DNA of 64,000 bases, from positions 1 to 64,000 of the forward strand of contig CAYGRE010000021.1 of NCBI GenBank assembly GCA_964352215.1. The letters are read 5' to 3'. Position 1 is the first letter of the stretch; every line of letters begins with the position of its first letter. The stretch comes from CAWUKT01 sp964352215 (GTDB lineage: Bacteria; Bacteroidota; Bacteroidia; J057; JADKCL01). Below, one piece after another: positions 46,972 to 54,800 of this stretch. Position numbers and translations under genes: made by a program. The notes beneath the pieces are model-generated. The model saw only the letters and a program-made list of their open reading frames with translations. It did not search any database and was not told where the DNA came from.

Positions 46972-48519
46972 ATGAATAATAAACCTGGAAAATATCTAAG
47001 CGGAATAGTCATCATTTCGATTGTATTTTTATTTCAAACCTCCTGCACTTCAGAAAGTGGTTTTATGGATCCAACTGAAGCAACCAACGAATATCTTGGT
47101 GGAAAAAAGGAGGGCAAGTGGATTGAATATTTTAACGAGGATTGGGAATGGGTTGGAGAGAACAATGACACCGCGTATTACAGGCTAATTATCTACAACG
47201 AAGGCAGACCTGCAATGGGTGAGTTGGTTAGAGATTATTACATGAGTGGACAAATACAAGCCGAATCATTTTTAACAGAGACAGAACCGGATGTGATTTT
47301 TGGAGACGGCTTGGCGAAATGGTACTATGAAAATGGAAAAGTTTCTTCTGAAAAGAACTATAAAGATGGAAAGTTAAATGGGCCATTGAAAGATTATTTT
47401 GAAAACGGGAAACTTGAATTTTCCTGCATGTATAAAAATGGTGTGTTGGAGGATACTCTAAGAATCTACTATGACAACGGAAACCTCAAAACAGAATCAT
47501 TGTGGTCTAAGGGCGAACTGATTGGAGAGAGTAAATTTTATGCGATTGAAGGAGAATTAGTAAAAAAGATCATCTTGTTAGATGACTCCAAAGTAAAAAC
47601 GGAGACATTTACATCTGGTGAAAAAGTTGAGGAGACAATCGTTGCGAATGGAGAATTGGAAAAGAAGAAATGTTTTGAAGGTGGTGTAGAAATAGATTGC
47701 CCTCAGGAATTTGATCTTGTTGTAATTTTAGGATCATTCGTTATAATCCAAGAACAACTGAATACATTGATTGGGGCAACTGAAAACTATGAATCCTATT
47801 GGTTTACCCAACAATTAGAACAAGTAGCCCAGGAATACGCACTCCTAAATATTATGTTGGAGCTAATAAACGAATCCAATTCGCCAACCATAAGTTACCT
47901 TACCCAGTCTGCCGAATATGGTGCTTTGGCAATTTCAAGGCTAAAGGATTTCTTGCTTTACCAGCGCCAAAATGATTTGGAGGATGCAATGATTGCCATT
48001 GAGCTTCATGGTCAATTTTTGGCAAATGCCATAGAACTAGCCGTTGAAGAGGGAATTGAAATAAATGATGATTATACAGAAGTACTGACACAGAGCCCGC
48101 AAGAATCCATTTATGGATATATAACTGGTAATAATGTATATCTTCGCTCCCAGCCACAAATTGATGGGAATAATATTTTAGGCCAACTCCAAAAAGGAGA
48201 AATGGTAAGGATTTCAGATTATTACCAAGACCAAAATGACAATGGAGAAGTTAAATCGGTCCGCAACACCTTTATTTATCCGAAAGATGGTGGTAACAAA
48301 ATAAAGCTAGGGCCTGGTAAGGGAATGAGAATTGTCAGTCACTACACAGAATATGATGGCTATTATGAAGTTGAAGTCGATCTGGATAAGCGTAAAAAAA
48401 TGACAGGATTTGTGAAGCGGTCAGATCTAAAGAGCCTGTATGGAGATTATTGGTACAAGGTAGAATCTAGTAAATATACCGGATGGGTCCACGGTGACTA
48501 CGTTCAATCCAATTCTTAG
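46972..48519 (+). CDS. MORN-repeat/YwqK-like lipoprotein with C-terminal SH3 domain
   Basis: A 515-residue exported lipoprotein (hydrophobic lead VIISIVFLFQTS, then a cysteine near residue 25). Residues about 115-195 hold MORN-variant repeats of the YwqK type (WYYENGKVSSEKNY, KDYFENGKLEF, IYYDNGNLKTES). Residues about 240-370 are helical, and about 380-515 form an SH3-like region (YGYITGNNVYLRSQP, YTGWVHGDYVQ). YwqK-like proteins are sometimes annotated as antitoxins, but nothing here supports a toxin partner. The gene is visibly AT-richer than its neighbours and follows the hairpin array, which hints at separate origin. Confidence 0.78.
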   Translation: MNNKPGKYLSGIVIISIVFLFQTSCTSESGFMDPTEATNEYLGGKKEGKWIEYFNEDWEWVGENNDTAYYRLIIYNEGRPAMGELVRDYYMSGQIQAESFLTETEPDVIFGDGLAKWYYENGKVSSEKNYKDGKLNGPLKDYFENGKLEFSCMYKNGVLEDTLRIYYDNGNLKTESLWSKGELIGESKFYAIEGELVKKIILLDDSKVKTETFTSGEKVEETIVANGELEKKKCFEGGVEIDCPQEFDLVVILGSFVIIQEQLNTLIGATENYESYWFTQQLEQVAQEYALLNIMLELINESNSPTISYLTQSAEYGALAISRLKDFLLYQRQNDLEDAMIAIELHGQFLANAIELAVEEGIEINDDYTEVLTQSPQESIYGYITGNNVYLRSQPQIDGNNILGQLQKGEMVRISDYYQDQNDNGEVKSVRNTFIYPKDGGNKIKLGPGKGMRIVSHYTEYDGYYEVEVDLDKRKKMTGFVKRSDLKSLYGDYWYKVESSKYTGWVHGDYVQSNS

Positions 48520-48596
48520 TGATTTCCGAAGCACCTATAAGCAATTTGAGTATTAATTTGCTGCCGTAGCCGTTTAGGTCAAAAGAAGGGAAACAA

Positions 48597-49238
48597 TTAC
48601 CCCTCCCTTGCCAACTCCTCCCGGACCGATTGTATATTTTCCAGAATAGGTTCAATATCCTTTTTGGAAGCCCGGTAGTTGATCCAGGCTATGAAAACGT
48701 AAAAAGCCGCCAGGAATAGAATGGTCCCTAGTTTCATGGGGACCGACATGGGAAGAATCCATTCAGCGATGCCATTGATCCAGTCGTAATCAGTCGGATT
48801 GCCCAGGCCCAGGACAAACAGGACATTCGTGACCAGGGGAGGCAATGCATACCAGTAGGAAACTGTGCGTAGTAGTTTGACCTGCTGTGTCATCATGGTA
48901 CTCTGCTCCTGTAGTTGCTCCGCTAGTGACAACGCCAAATCCGTTTCCTTGTTTCCTGCCTTCGATTTTTGGAAGCGGTAGATCACATAGACAAACCAGG
49001 CAATAGACAATCCACAGGCTATTTTCGTGATAGGAAAGGGGATTTCGACTAGGAAATAAGTAAATATCAATATTCCCAGGACCGAGGCGCTAATTTCCCG
49101 GATATCTCTCTTGCGAATGACTTTTTGCAATCGGCTCACCCTGCCGTTCAACTCTTTAACCAACTGGGAGGCCTCAATCGAAATCCGTTCGCTGCGGGAG
49201 GAGTTGTTCCAGATGTCCCTCAATTCTTGTTCTGACAT
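48597..49238 (-). CDS. Membrane protein, probable anti-sigma factor
   Basis: A 213-residue protein with a soluble N-terminal segment (about 1-45), two adjacent helices (about 46-85) and another pair (about 125-185). It starts 1 bp after the stop of the ECF sigma gene, the usual position for a cognate anti-sigma factor. I do not recognise a standard anti-sigma domain, so the role rests on context. Confidence 0.65.
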   Translation of the reverse strand: MSEQELRDIWNNSSRSERISIEASQLVKELNGRVSRLQKVIRKRDIREISASVLGILIFTYFLVEIPFPITKIACGLSIAWFVYVIYRFQKSKAGNKETDLALSLAEQLQEQSTMMTQQVKLLRTVSYWYALPPLVTNVLFVLGLGNPTDYDWINGIAEWILPMSVPMKLGTILFLAAFYVFIAWINYRASKKDIEPILENIQSVREELAREG

Positions 49239-49239
49239 A

Positions 49240-49746
49240 TCAATTCAATTTTGGCGTGATACATTCGAATAATTTCTTTCTGATGCGCTTCATCTTCACA
49301 GCAATGTGGTTTTCAGACAAACCGATGATGGTGGAGATTTCCCGGTAGGACAGATCATCCAGGTACAGTACGATCAGGGAAGTATCGCTTTCATTCAAGG
49401 TGGCAATGCATTCCTTCAAATACTGAAACCGTTCTTCTTCTGCCCCATCTGTCTCGCTGGCAACCGGGGTAAATCGGATCGCATCAAACCTGATGGTTTT
49501 GTCCTGTTGCTTCTCCAACTTCAGTTTGGCCCGCATACAGACATTGAGTGCGATTTTATATACCCAGGTATGGATGGACGAATTCCCCTTGTATGAAGCG
49601 AAGGATTTCCAGATTTGAAACACCACTTCCTGAAATAGGTCCTCCGGTTCCAAGGGCGTCACCGCATAGATGCGACAGATCCTGAAAATCTTGTGCTTGT
49701 TTTCCTGGAGCAATGCCTCAAAGGCCTTTTCATTTTGTATGCCCAT
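49240..49746 (-). CDS. ECF-type RNA polymerase sigma factor
   Basis: A 168-residue sigma-70-family protein. Region 2 is PLEPEDLFQEVVFQIWKSF and IHTWVYKIALNVCMRAK (about 30-75); region 4 is LDDLSYREISTIIGLSENHI (about 128-148) with MKRIRKKLFE. It shares 17 bp with the end of the small membrane-protein gene upstream and is followed at once by the anti-sigma-like gene. It would control an extracytoplasmic response; the trigger is unknown. Confidence 0.92.
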   Translation of the reverse strand: MGIQNEKAFEALLQENKHKIFRICRIYAVTPLEPEDLFQEVVFQIWKSFASYKGNSSIHTWVYKIALNVCMRAKLKLEKQQDKTIRFDAIRFTPVASETDGAEEERFQYLKECIATLNESDTSLIVLYLDDLSYREISTIIGLSENHIAVKMKRIRKKLFECITPKLN

Positions 49747-49936
49747 CCAGATACTTCTTTTTGTAGACCTGAATCAGCAAGAACTCGACAAAGAAGCCAG
49801 AAATCAAGATGATGCTGATTTCCTTGAATGATTCCCCTAAAACCTGGGCGCATACCAATAGCATGATGGCCCATACGATACTGCTGATAATTTGAATCAG
49901 GGATAAGATGTGACCGAGCTTTTTCGTGTATTCCAT
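49730..49936 (-). CDS. Small membrane protein upstream of the sigma factor
   Basis: A 68-residue protein with two hydrophobic segments (LSLIQIISSIVWAIMLLVC and IILISGFFVEFLLI) and a charged Lys-rich tail. Its last 17 bp overlap the sigma-factor gene in another frame, which suggests translational coupling. It has no recognised family; possible roles are a sensor or a regulator of the sigma/anti-sigma pair. Confidence 0.65.
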   Translation of the reverse strand: MEYTKKLGHILSLIQIISSIVWAIMLLVCAQVLGESFKEISIILISGFFVEFLLIQVYKKKYLDGHTK

Positions 49937-50041
49937 TTTCTTAAAGTTTTGTTGTTGCCCGTAAGAGGGGCTTTTAATAGGTTAGTGACAGGCTTTAAGA
50001 AAATATGACAGTACGGGTGAGATTTTTTTCTTTTTCCCCTT

Positions 50042-50380
50042 TTACTCCGACCAAACTGCCAATTCATTCCCAGAGGGGTCGGCAAAATGAAACCGCTTTC
50101 CGCCTGGAAAGGAGAAAATATCTTTGGTGATTTTACCCCCGGCTGCGATGATTCGGTTTTTGATGAGGTCGAGGTCCTGGTGGTAGAGAATCACCAAAGC
50201 CCCATTAACGATTTCAGCATCAGTTTTCTCAAATCCTCCCGCAAGGCCGCTTTCCTCAAATGCAACATAGGTGGGGCCATAATCGGTAAATACCCAGTCA
50301 AATGAGGTGGAATAGAATTCCTTGATCTTTTCAAGGTTGTGCGCCTTGAATTCTACGTAATCGATGTGGTTGTTTTGCAT
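50042..50380 (-). CDS. VOC-family (glyoxalase-like) protein
   Basis: A 112-residue protein from the ATG at 50380 (MQNNHIDYVEFKAHN); a longer frame would overlap the lactonase 3' end. Pattern VEFKAHNLEKIKEFYSTSF at the start and GKRFHFADPSGNELAVW at the end is that of the vicinal-oxygen-chelate fold, in the small PhnB/bleomycin-resistance-like group. The metal ligands fit a His and a final Glu. The substrate is unknown. It follows the lactonase gene with only 4 bp between them and is likely co-transcribed. Confidence 0.88.
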   Translation of the reverse strand: MQNNHIDYVEFKAHNLEKIKEFYSTSFDWVFTDYGPTYVAFEESGLAGGFEKTDAEIVNGALVILYHQDLDLIKNRIIAAGGKITKDIFSFPGGKRFHFADPSGNELAVWSE

Positions 50381-50384
50381 AATC

Positions 50385-51644
50385 TTAAAACAAGATACAA
50401 ACCGGTGCGGGTACTTCAATCTCGCCTGAATATTTTAAGAGGCCAGTGGAGGGATTGCGCCGGAAGGCGACGATGTTGTCGGTCCCTTGGTTGGCAACGA
50501 GTAAAAATTGACCATCCGGTGACAGGGCAAAATTACGGGGTCCCTCCCCTTGGGTGGATTGACGACCGACCAGGCTCAGGCTTCCGTTTTCGGGATTGAC
50601 TTCGAAAATCACAAGGTCGTTGGGGCCCCGGTTGGAAGCGTAGACAAATTTGCCATCGGAAGAGATATGGATGTCCGCGGATTTATTGGTGCCAGTGAAT
50701 TCGTAGGGAAGGGTTGAAATGGGGTCGCCCTTAAAGTATACTCCAGTGCTGTTTTGTTGGACCATGACAACGGTGCCGTCAAGTTCATTCAGCACGTAAA
50801 TCCATTTTCCATTCGGATGAAATGCCAAGTGACGGGGGCCGGCTCCGGTTTGCATCTTCAAGGTCGGTGGATTGGATGCGATGAGTTTCTGCTGGGTGTT
50901 GTCCAAATGTGAAAACCACAATTCATTTGTTCCCAGGTCTACGGAGATGACTGCGGGACCATAAGAATCAGATTCGGTGGGATCAGATACGGTGGGATCA
51001 GATACGGTGGAGTCAGATCCTTCAGGATCAGACTGTCCCCTCTCCCCTTCAGCCGGAACAAACCAGGCCGAATGGGCATGGGGTCCCTCCTGCCGATCGG
51101 ATGTTCCTTTGCCTGTATGCTGCTCCACATCCAGCAATTCGCTCAATTCTCCATTTTGATTCAGACCGAGCAGGCCCACATTGCCTCCGGTATAGTTGGC
51201 CGTCAATACATATCCTGATTCGTTTACGCTGACAAAACAAGGATGCGCCCCACCCGAGGATCTTTGGCTGATCAAAGCCAGGCTGTCTCCCCGGACCCTA
51301 TACGATTCCACGGTGCCAGCCCCCTCCTTATTGGTTTCATTCACTGCTACCAGGTACTTGCGATTTGGCCCCCAGGCCAAAAAGGACGGGTTCTCTGCCA
51401 CCGCTGCCAAGCCCATCTTTTTCAATGCTCCATACTTGTCCAGGGAGTATTTGTAGATGCCCTCGCTTTCTCCATCGGTATAGGTGCCTACATAGAAAGA
51501 ATAGATACCATCAGTGGTGTCCGCTTCCGAACTTACCACTGCGCTGGTTTCATTGGTTGAAGTCCCGGTCTCCTTCTGACAACCCATTTGAAAACAGCAG
51601 GCCAGGATGAGAAAGGCGGTAAATATGAATCTAGTCGGTTTCAT
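50385..51644 (-). CDS. Lactonase-family seven-bladed propeller lipoprotein
   Basis: A 419-residue protein with a signal peptide and lipobox ending in CCFQMGC, so it is membrane-anchored outside the cytoplasm. The propeller carries 6-phosphogluconolactonase (Pgl/YbhE) motifs: VGTYTDGESEGIYKY, PSFLAWGPNRKYL, GPRHLAFHPNGKWIYVLNE and EGPRNFALSPDGQFLLVANQ. Residues about 202-227 are a Ser/Asp/Pro repeat made by a 15-bp minisatellite and interrupt the conserved HAHSAWF...ISVDLG region. The substrate is unknown; the exported form argues against the pentose phosphate pathway. Confidence 0.9.
   Translation of the reverse strand: MKPTRFIFTAFLILACCFQMGCQKETGTSTNETSAVVSSEADTTDGIYSFYVGTYTDGESEGIYKYSLDKYGALKKMGLAAVAENPSFLAWGPNRKYLVAVNETNKEGAGTVESYRVRGDSLALISQRSSGGAHPCFVSVNESGYVLTANYTGGNVGLLGLNQNGELSELLDVEQHTGKGTSDRQEGPHAHSAWFVPAEGERGQSDPEGSDSTVSDPTVSDPTESDSYGPAVISVDLGTNELWFSHLDNTQQKLIASNPPTLKMQTGAGPRHLAFHPNGKWIYVLNELDGTVVMVQQNSTGVYFKGDPISTLPYEFTGTNKSADIHISSDGKFVYASNRGPNDLVIFEVNPENGSLSLVGRQSTQGEGPRNFALSPDGQFLLVANQGTDNIVAFRRNPSTGLLKYSGEIEVPAPVCILF
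50965..51039. repeat. 15-bp minisatellite in the lactonase gene, about five copies
   Basis: Plus-strand copies start at 50965, 50980, 50995, 51010 and 51025; the two perfect ones read GGATCAGATACGGTG. The core GGATCAGA and period match the repeat at 1956-2020, but here the coding strand is the opposite one, giving Ser-Asp-Pro/Thr-Val residues. Confidence 0.93.
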
Positions 51645-51799
51645 TGTTGTTGAACCAGTTTTAATGACTTCTGTAGACGGGCCGAAAGTTTAAGTGTACA
51701 ATTTATATTCTAGTCTTCCCAAAGGTCCTTTGCTATTCCTGTTTATCCAATACCCTCAAGATTTATCCAAGGTATACGAGCCTGAGATTTGAATAATAT

Positions 51800-51807
51800 T
51801 ACCTTTG
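51800..51807 (+). promoter_or_regulatory. Candidate -7 promoter element of the phosphotransferase gene
   Basis: TACCTTTG matches TAnnTTTG and ends 34 bp before the ATG at 51842. No clear -33 TTG at the usual spacing. Confidence 0.4.
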
Positions 51808-51841
51808 GAGTATTGCTGGCAAGGGATGCATAAGCACCTAC

Positions 51842-52732
51842 ATGGAAAAAACCATTCAAGAAATATTACAGACAACGCTTGGGGAAGAAGTCCGTTCGGT
51901 CCTTGAAATCAACGGATTGGGTAGTGTAAACCAGGTATTTGAAGCAGTTGGACAACATGGCAGCTATATCATACGTCTCAACGACGAACCACCCAAAGAG
52001 CTTGAATACTTAAAGGAGCAATGGTGCCTGGAAAAAGTAGCCGAATTGGGAATACCCTCACCCAAGGTAATCGGCATGGGTACCCAAAACCACACTCATT
52101 ATATGATTCTGGAAAAAGTACATGGGATCAATGGGACTTTGTGCAGTCAGGAAGAAAAGGAGAGTATCTGGAGAAGTCTGGGCCGTTATGCAGAAAAATA
52201 CCAGCACCTCCAACATATTGCAGTGCCCGAAGTAGAAAAAGCTGAATTTCATGCCAATTGGCAGGCAAGGCTGGCTTACAATCTCAAGGAACTCAATGCA
52301 CAGGACAGCTTGCTCAGAAATCAATTCCTCCATCCCGAAGAACATCAGCTAGCCCGAGCAGCGTTGTCAAAAATTGAGAACCGGGAATTTCGGGTTGGCC
52401 TGGTGCATGGTGATCTATGCCCCCGGAATGTGATTTGGAAGGAAGGGACTACCCATCTCCTGGATTGGGGAACGGCCGAAATCAATGTAGTGCCTCACAT
52501 TGAGATAGGTCTGGTGCTTGTGTCCAAGGAAGCTTCTCAAGAAGAATATACCTGCTTCCTGGAAGGTTTAGGAGTGTCCTCTTCAGATTTCAAGGCAATG
52601 GAAAAAGACATCCATATCCTAAACCTACTGCATCAACTGGATAAATACCGTTGGGCGGAAGGACAGCCTATGGAGAATCTTGGGGAGTTCGCAAAAAAGG
52701 TAAGGAAAGCCTTGCAGTCTATTGGCCCTTAG
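51842..52732 (+). CDS. Aminoglycoside phosphotransferase (APH)-family protein
   Basis: A 296-residue kinase-like protein. YIIRLNDEP near 39-47 provides the ATP-binding lysine-equivalent region, VHGDLCPRNVIW holds the catalytic D191, and LLDWGTAEI the metal-binding aspartate. The family phosphorylates small hydroxylated or amino compounds, including choline, homoserine, sugars and some antibiotics; resistance cannot be assumed. No signal peptide. A decayed lipoprotein copy follows 66 bp downstream. Confidence 0.85.
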   Translation: MEKTIQEILQTTLGEEVRSVLEINGLGSVNQVFEAVGQHGSYIIRLNDEPPKELEYLKEQWCLEKVAELGIPSPKVIGMGTQNHTHYMILEKVHGINGTLCSQEEKESIWRSLGRYAEKYQHLQHIAVPEVEKAEFHANWQARLAYNLKELNAQDSLLRNQFLHPEEHQLARAALSKIENREFRVGLVHGDLCPRNVIWKEGTTHLLDWGTAEINVVPHIEIGLVLVSKEASQEEYTCFLEGLGVSSSDFKAMEKDIHILNLLHQLDKYRWAEGQPMENLGEFAKKVRKALQSIGP

Positions 52733-52798
52733 TATATTCGTCCCTTGGTCACTTAGTTCCGAGATACTGCCGAAAATCTATCCTCTCACAATACCATT

Positions 52799-52939
52799 AT
52801 GAAAATCATTCTCTCACTTCTGTTCCTCTCTGTTTTTTTCTGAGTGGGATGTCCCAATGGTGCTCAGGATGAGTTTACCGTGGATGACGATCCTGAAGAC
52901 GCACCGAACGAATACTATGATGTAGAGGATGATGACTGA
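52799..52939 (+). pseudogene. Acidic lipoprotein copy with a stop codon in the signal peptide
   Basis: The frame from ATG 52799 reads MKIILSLLFLSVFF, then TGA at 52841-52843 (codon 15), then VGCPNGAQDEFTVDDDP and a final acidic DVEDDD. The signal peptide and lipobox match the intact gene at 63474 nearly residue by residue (MKTIFSLLFLSAFLFMGCPN), and the DNA match begins 11 bp before the ATG. The His-rich middle of the intact gene is missing here. The open frame after the stop is clean, so the loss appears recent; a GTG at 52844 could start a short untargeted peptide. Confidence 0.85.
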
Positions 52940-52941
52940 AA

Positions 52942-53958
52942 TCAGAAATTCCGACCAGCATCGTCCTTGGCTTTTGATATGGAAGCCTTTAGTTTATTGA
53001 AATAGGTATTGCGTGCCCGTTCAGAGACCTTGCTGATCAAGCTTGACTTGGCCATTATCGCATGGAGTCTTTCCTCAGTGTATTTGAAAAATTTAGAATC
53101 ACTCGTATAGAGGAAATTTATCACATTGTGCTCAAGGTAAACCATCTTCTCATCTCTGCTGCGGACCAAGGCGGTATTTTGGGAAAAGATGCTATCGTTG
53201 TAGAACAATTCGTAATTCCCGGTTGATCCTTGGGAAGGCGGCTCCTCCCCAAAGGCAAACTTTTGTCCGATTCTCGCCTGGTATTTCAAATGCTCAAGTA
53301 AGTCAAGGAGACGATCGAAAAGCACCAATGCTTCCGTGGGATTTTTAAACCTCCCCTGCTCCAGAAAAGAAGTGATCTGGGTCAGCGTGGAGGAAAAAGA
53401 GTCTTTGTAGATAATCTCTGTGGACTCAATACTGTTATACCCATCCGTGACCTTTCTGACCAATTGCAAATCTGATTCCTTATACCCTTTGTCCCCTTCC
53501 AGGCTAAAAAGAGAATCATCACTCATGGATCTGATTGATTCCCAATAGTACATCTTGAAAGCCAACAATTCCGGTATTTCTATGATATGAAACAGAGGAA
53601 GCTCCATCGTGAAATAAACGATTTCCGATTCTTCTGCCCTCCTGAGCCGGACGAAAAGATCAACCAAATGGGAAAATCCTCCCATAACTTCTGAGGTATC
53701 ACCGTCTCCTATATCATGGTGCAAATTGAAGGTGGTTAGGGGCCGCTGATATTCTATCAGTGAGTCAAGAGAAATATTGAAAGTCTTGCATAAAATAAGG
53801 ATTTCCTTCCACCTGAGGTCAGTTTCTCCATTAATCCTGCGGTAGGCACTGTCACTGGTGATGCTTAATAGCTCCATGATCGCTTTTACCATCTCCGGTT
53901 TGGAATTAAAGCGGGTTTGAATCTGTTCAAAAAACCCCACTTGCGAATCTTCTGTCAT
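52942..53958 (-). CDS. XRE-like helix-turn-helix regulator
   Basis: A 338-residue protein. The first 70 residues (MVKAIMELLSITSDSAYRRI, EILILCKTFNISLDSLI) form a lambda-repressor-like helix-turn-helix as in BetR-type regulators; residues about 80-335 form a helical C-terminal region of unknown ligand. Its stop is 2 bp from the end of the decayed lipoprotein copy (convergent), and its start is 240 bp from the divergent tail-tube-like gene, which it may control. Confidence 0.75.
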   Translation of the reverse strand: MTEDSQVGFFEQIQTRFNSKPEMVKAIMELLSITSDSAYRRINGETDLRWKEILILCKTFNISLDSLIEYQRPLTTFNLHHDIGDGDTSEVMGGFSHLVDLFVRLRRAEESEIVYFTMELPLFHIIEIPELLAFKMYYWESIRSMSDDSLFSLEGDKGYKESDLQLVRKVTDGYNSIESTEIIYKDSFSSTLTQITSFLEQGRFKNPTEALVLFDRLLDLLEHLKYQARIGQKFAFGEEPPSQGSTGNYELFYNDSIFSQNTALVRSRDEKMVYLEHNVINFLYTSDSKFFKYTEERLHAIMAKSSLISKVSERARNTYFNKLKASISKAKDDAGRNF

Positions 53959-54198
53959 AATACTTTAATTACTCTTTTATTGCCATTCTCAACTGCAGAG
54001 CTTTCCCCGTGAGCCTAAATATCGGATCAAATCCAGTTGTCTGAGTACTTATCGCGATTCAATCAATAAACTGCTTTCCCATTAACCTTATCGACTTTGA
54101 GAAAACGCAATAAATGCAATTTAACCAAAAAGAGGCTGATTATTTCAAACTCCTCAGAGGGCTTTTATCCATACCTTTCTGATGTCTGAAGCGCTTCT

Positions 54199-54708
54199 AT
54201 GACTCGTTCAATGATTGTTAAACCAAATCTTTACGCTATGAAAGAGTATGAATCTTCGAGAAAAGAGTATCCTCATCTCACCTGCTATTGGACCATTGAC
54301 TGGGACGGCATTCCTTTTTCTGCTTACGAGGTATCGGGTTTGAAAGAAAGGCTTGACTATATCTATTACAGGACCGGCAACCAGGGAGATAGTTATTCCG
54401 CTAAGGCAGTTTCCAATCCTGGAGGAACCAGAATAACCATTAAGTGGGGTATATTTTCCAGTGATTTATATGGTGCCCGGCTTTTCCATAAATGGAGAGA
54501 TGAGCGGATTCACGACCCTGATCAGGAAAGCCTGATCAATATCCTGATTATTCATCTTGATGAATATGGAAACGGGATTATGAAATGGAACTGTGTAGGA
54601 TGTAAAGCATTGGAGTACATCGGTCCAACCCTTAAAGCGGACGAAAGTGCAATTGCCATGCAAACCCTGGTACTGGAAGCACAGGAAATCCACAGTGAAA
54701 TATTGTAA
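54199..54708 (+). CDS. Contractile-tail tube-like protein (gp19/Hcp-type), orphan
   Basis: A 169-residue protein (possibly 156 if the ATG at 54238 is used) matching the conserved pattern of T4-type tail-tube and contractile-injection-system tube proteins: WTIDWDGIPFSAYEVSGLKE near the start, IEYR-like DYIYYRTGNQG, TIKWGIFSSDLYGARLFHKW, LDEYGNGIMKWNCVG and the final IAMQTLVLEAQEI. No sheath, baseplate, spike, AAA ATPase or second tube gene lies within 9 kb on either side. Neighbours are a divergent HTH regulator and a giant CHU_C protein 92 bp downstream. Role unknown; an escaped injection-system component put to new use, or part of a scattered system, are both possible. Confidence 0.72.
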   Translation: MTRSMIVKPNLYAMKEYESSRKEYPHLTCYWTIDWDGIPFSAYEVSGLKERLDYIYYRTGNQGDSYSAKAVSNPGGTRITIKWGIFSSDLYGARLFHKWRDERIHDPDQESLINILIIHLDEYGNGIMKWNCVGCKALEYIGPTLKADESAIAMQTLVLEAQEIHSEIL

Positions 54709-54800
54709 CCCTTCCTCTGCCGGACGGTGGAATTACTTCCTAATTACCTGGCAAGATACTTAAAGTGAGTACCCTTACAGTTTAAACCAAATCCACAGTT

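Noticed and set aside
51842..52732. Antibiotic resistance by the APH-family protein
   Set aside because: The family covers many kinases for ordinary metabolites; no resistance-specific feature is visible.
52844..52939. GTG start giving an intact short acidic peptide
   Set aside because: The peptide would lack the signal sequence of its relative; a decayed copy is the simpler reading.
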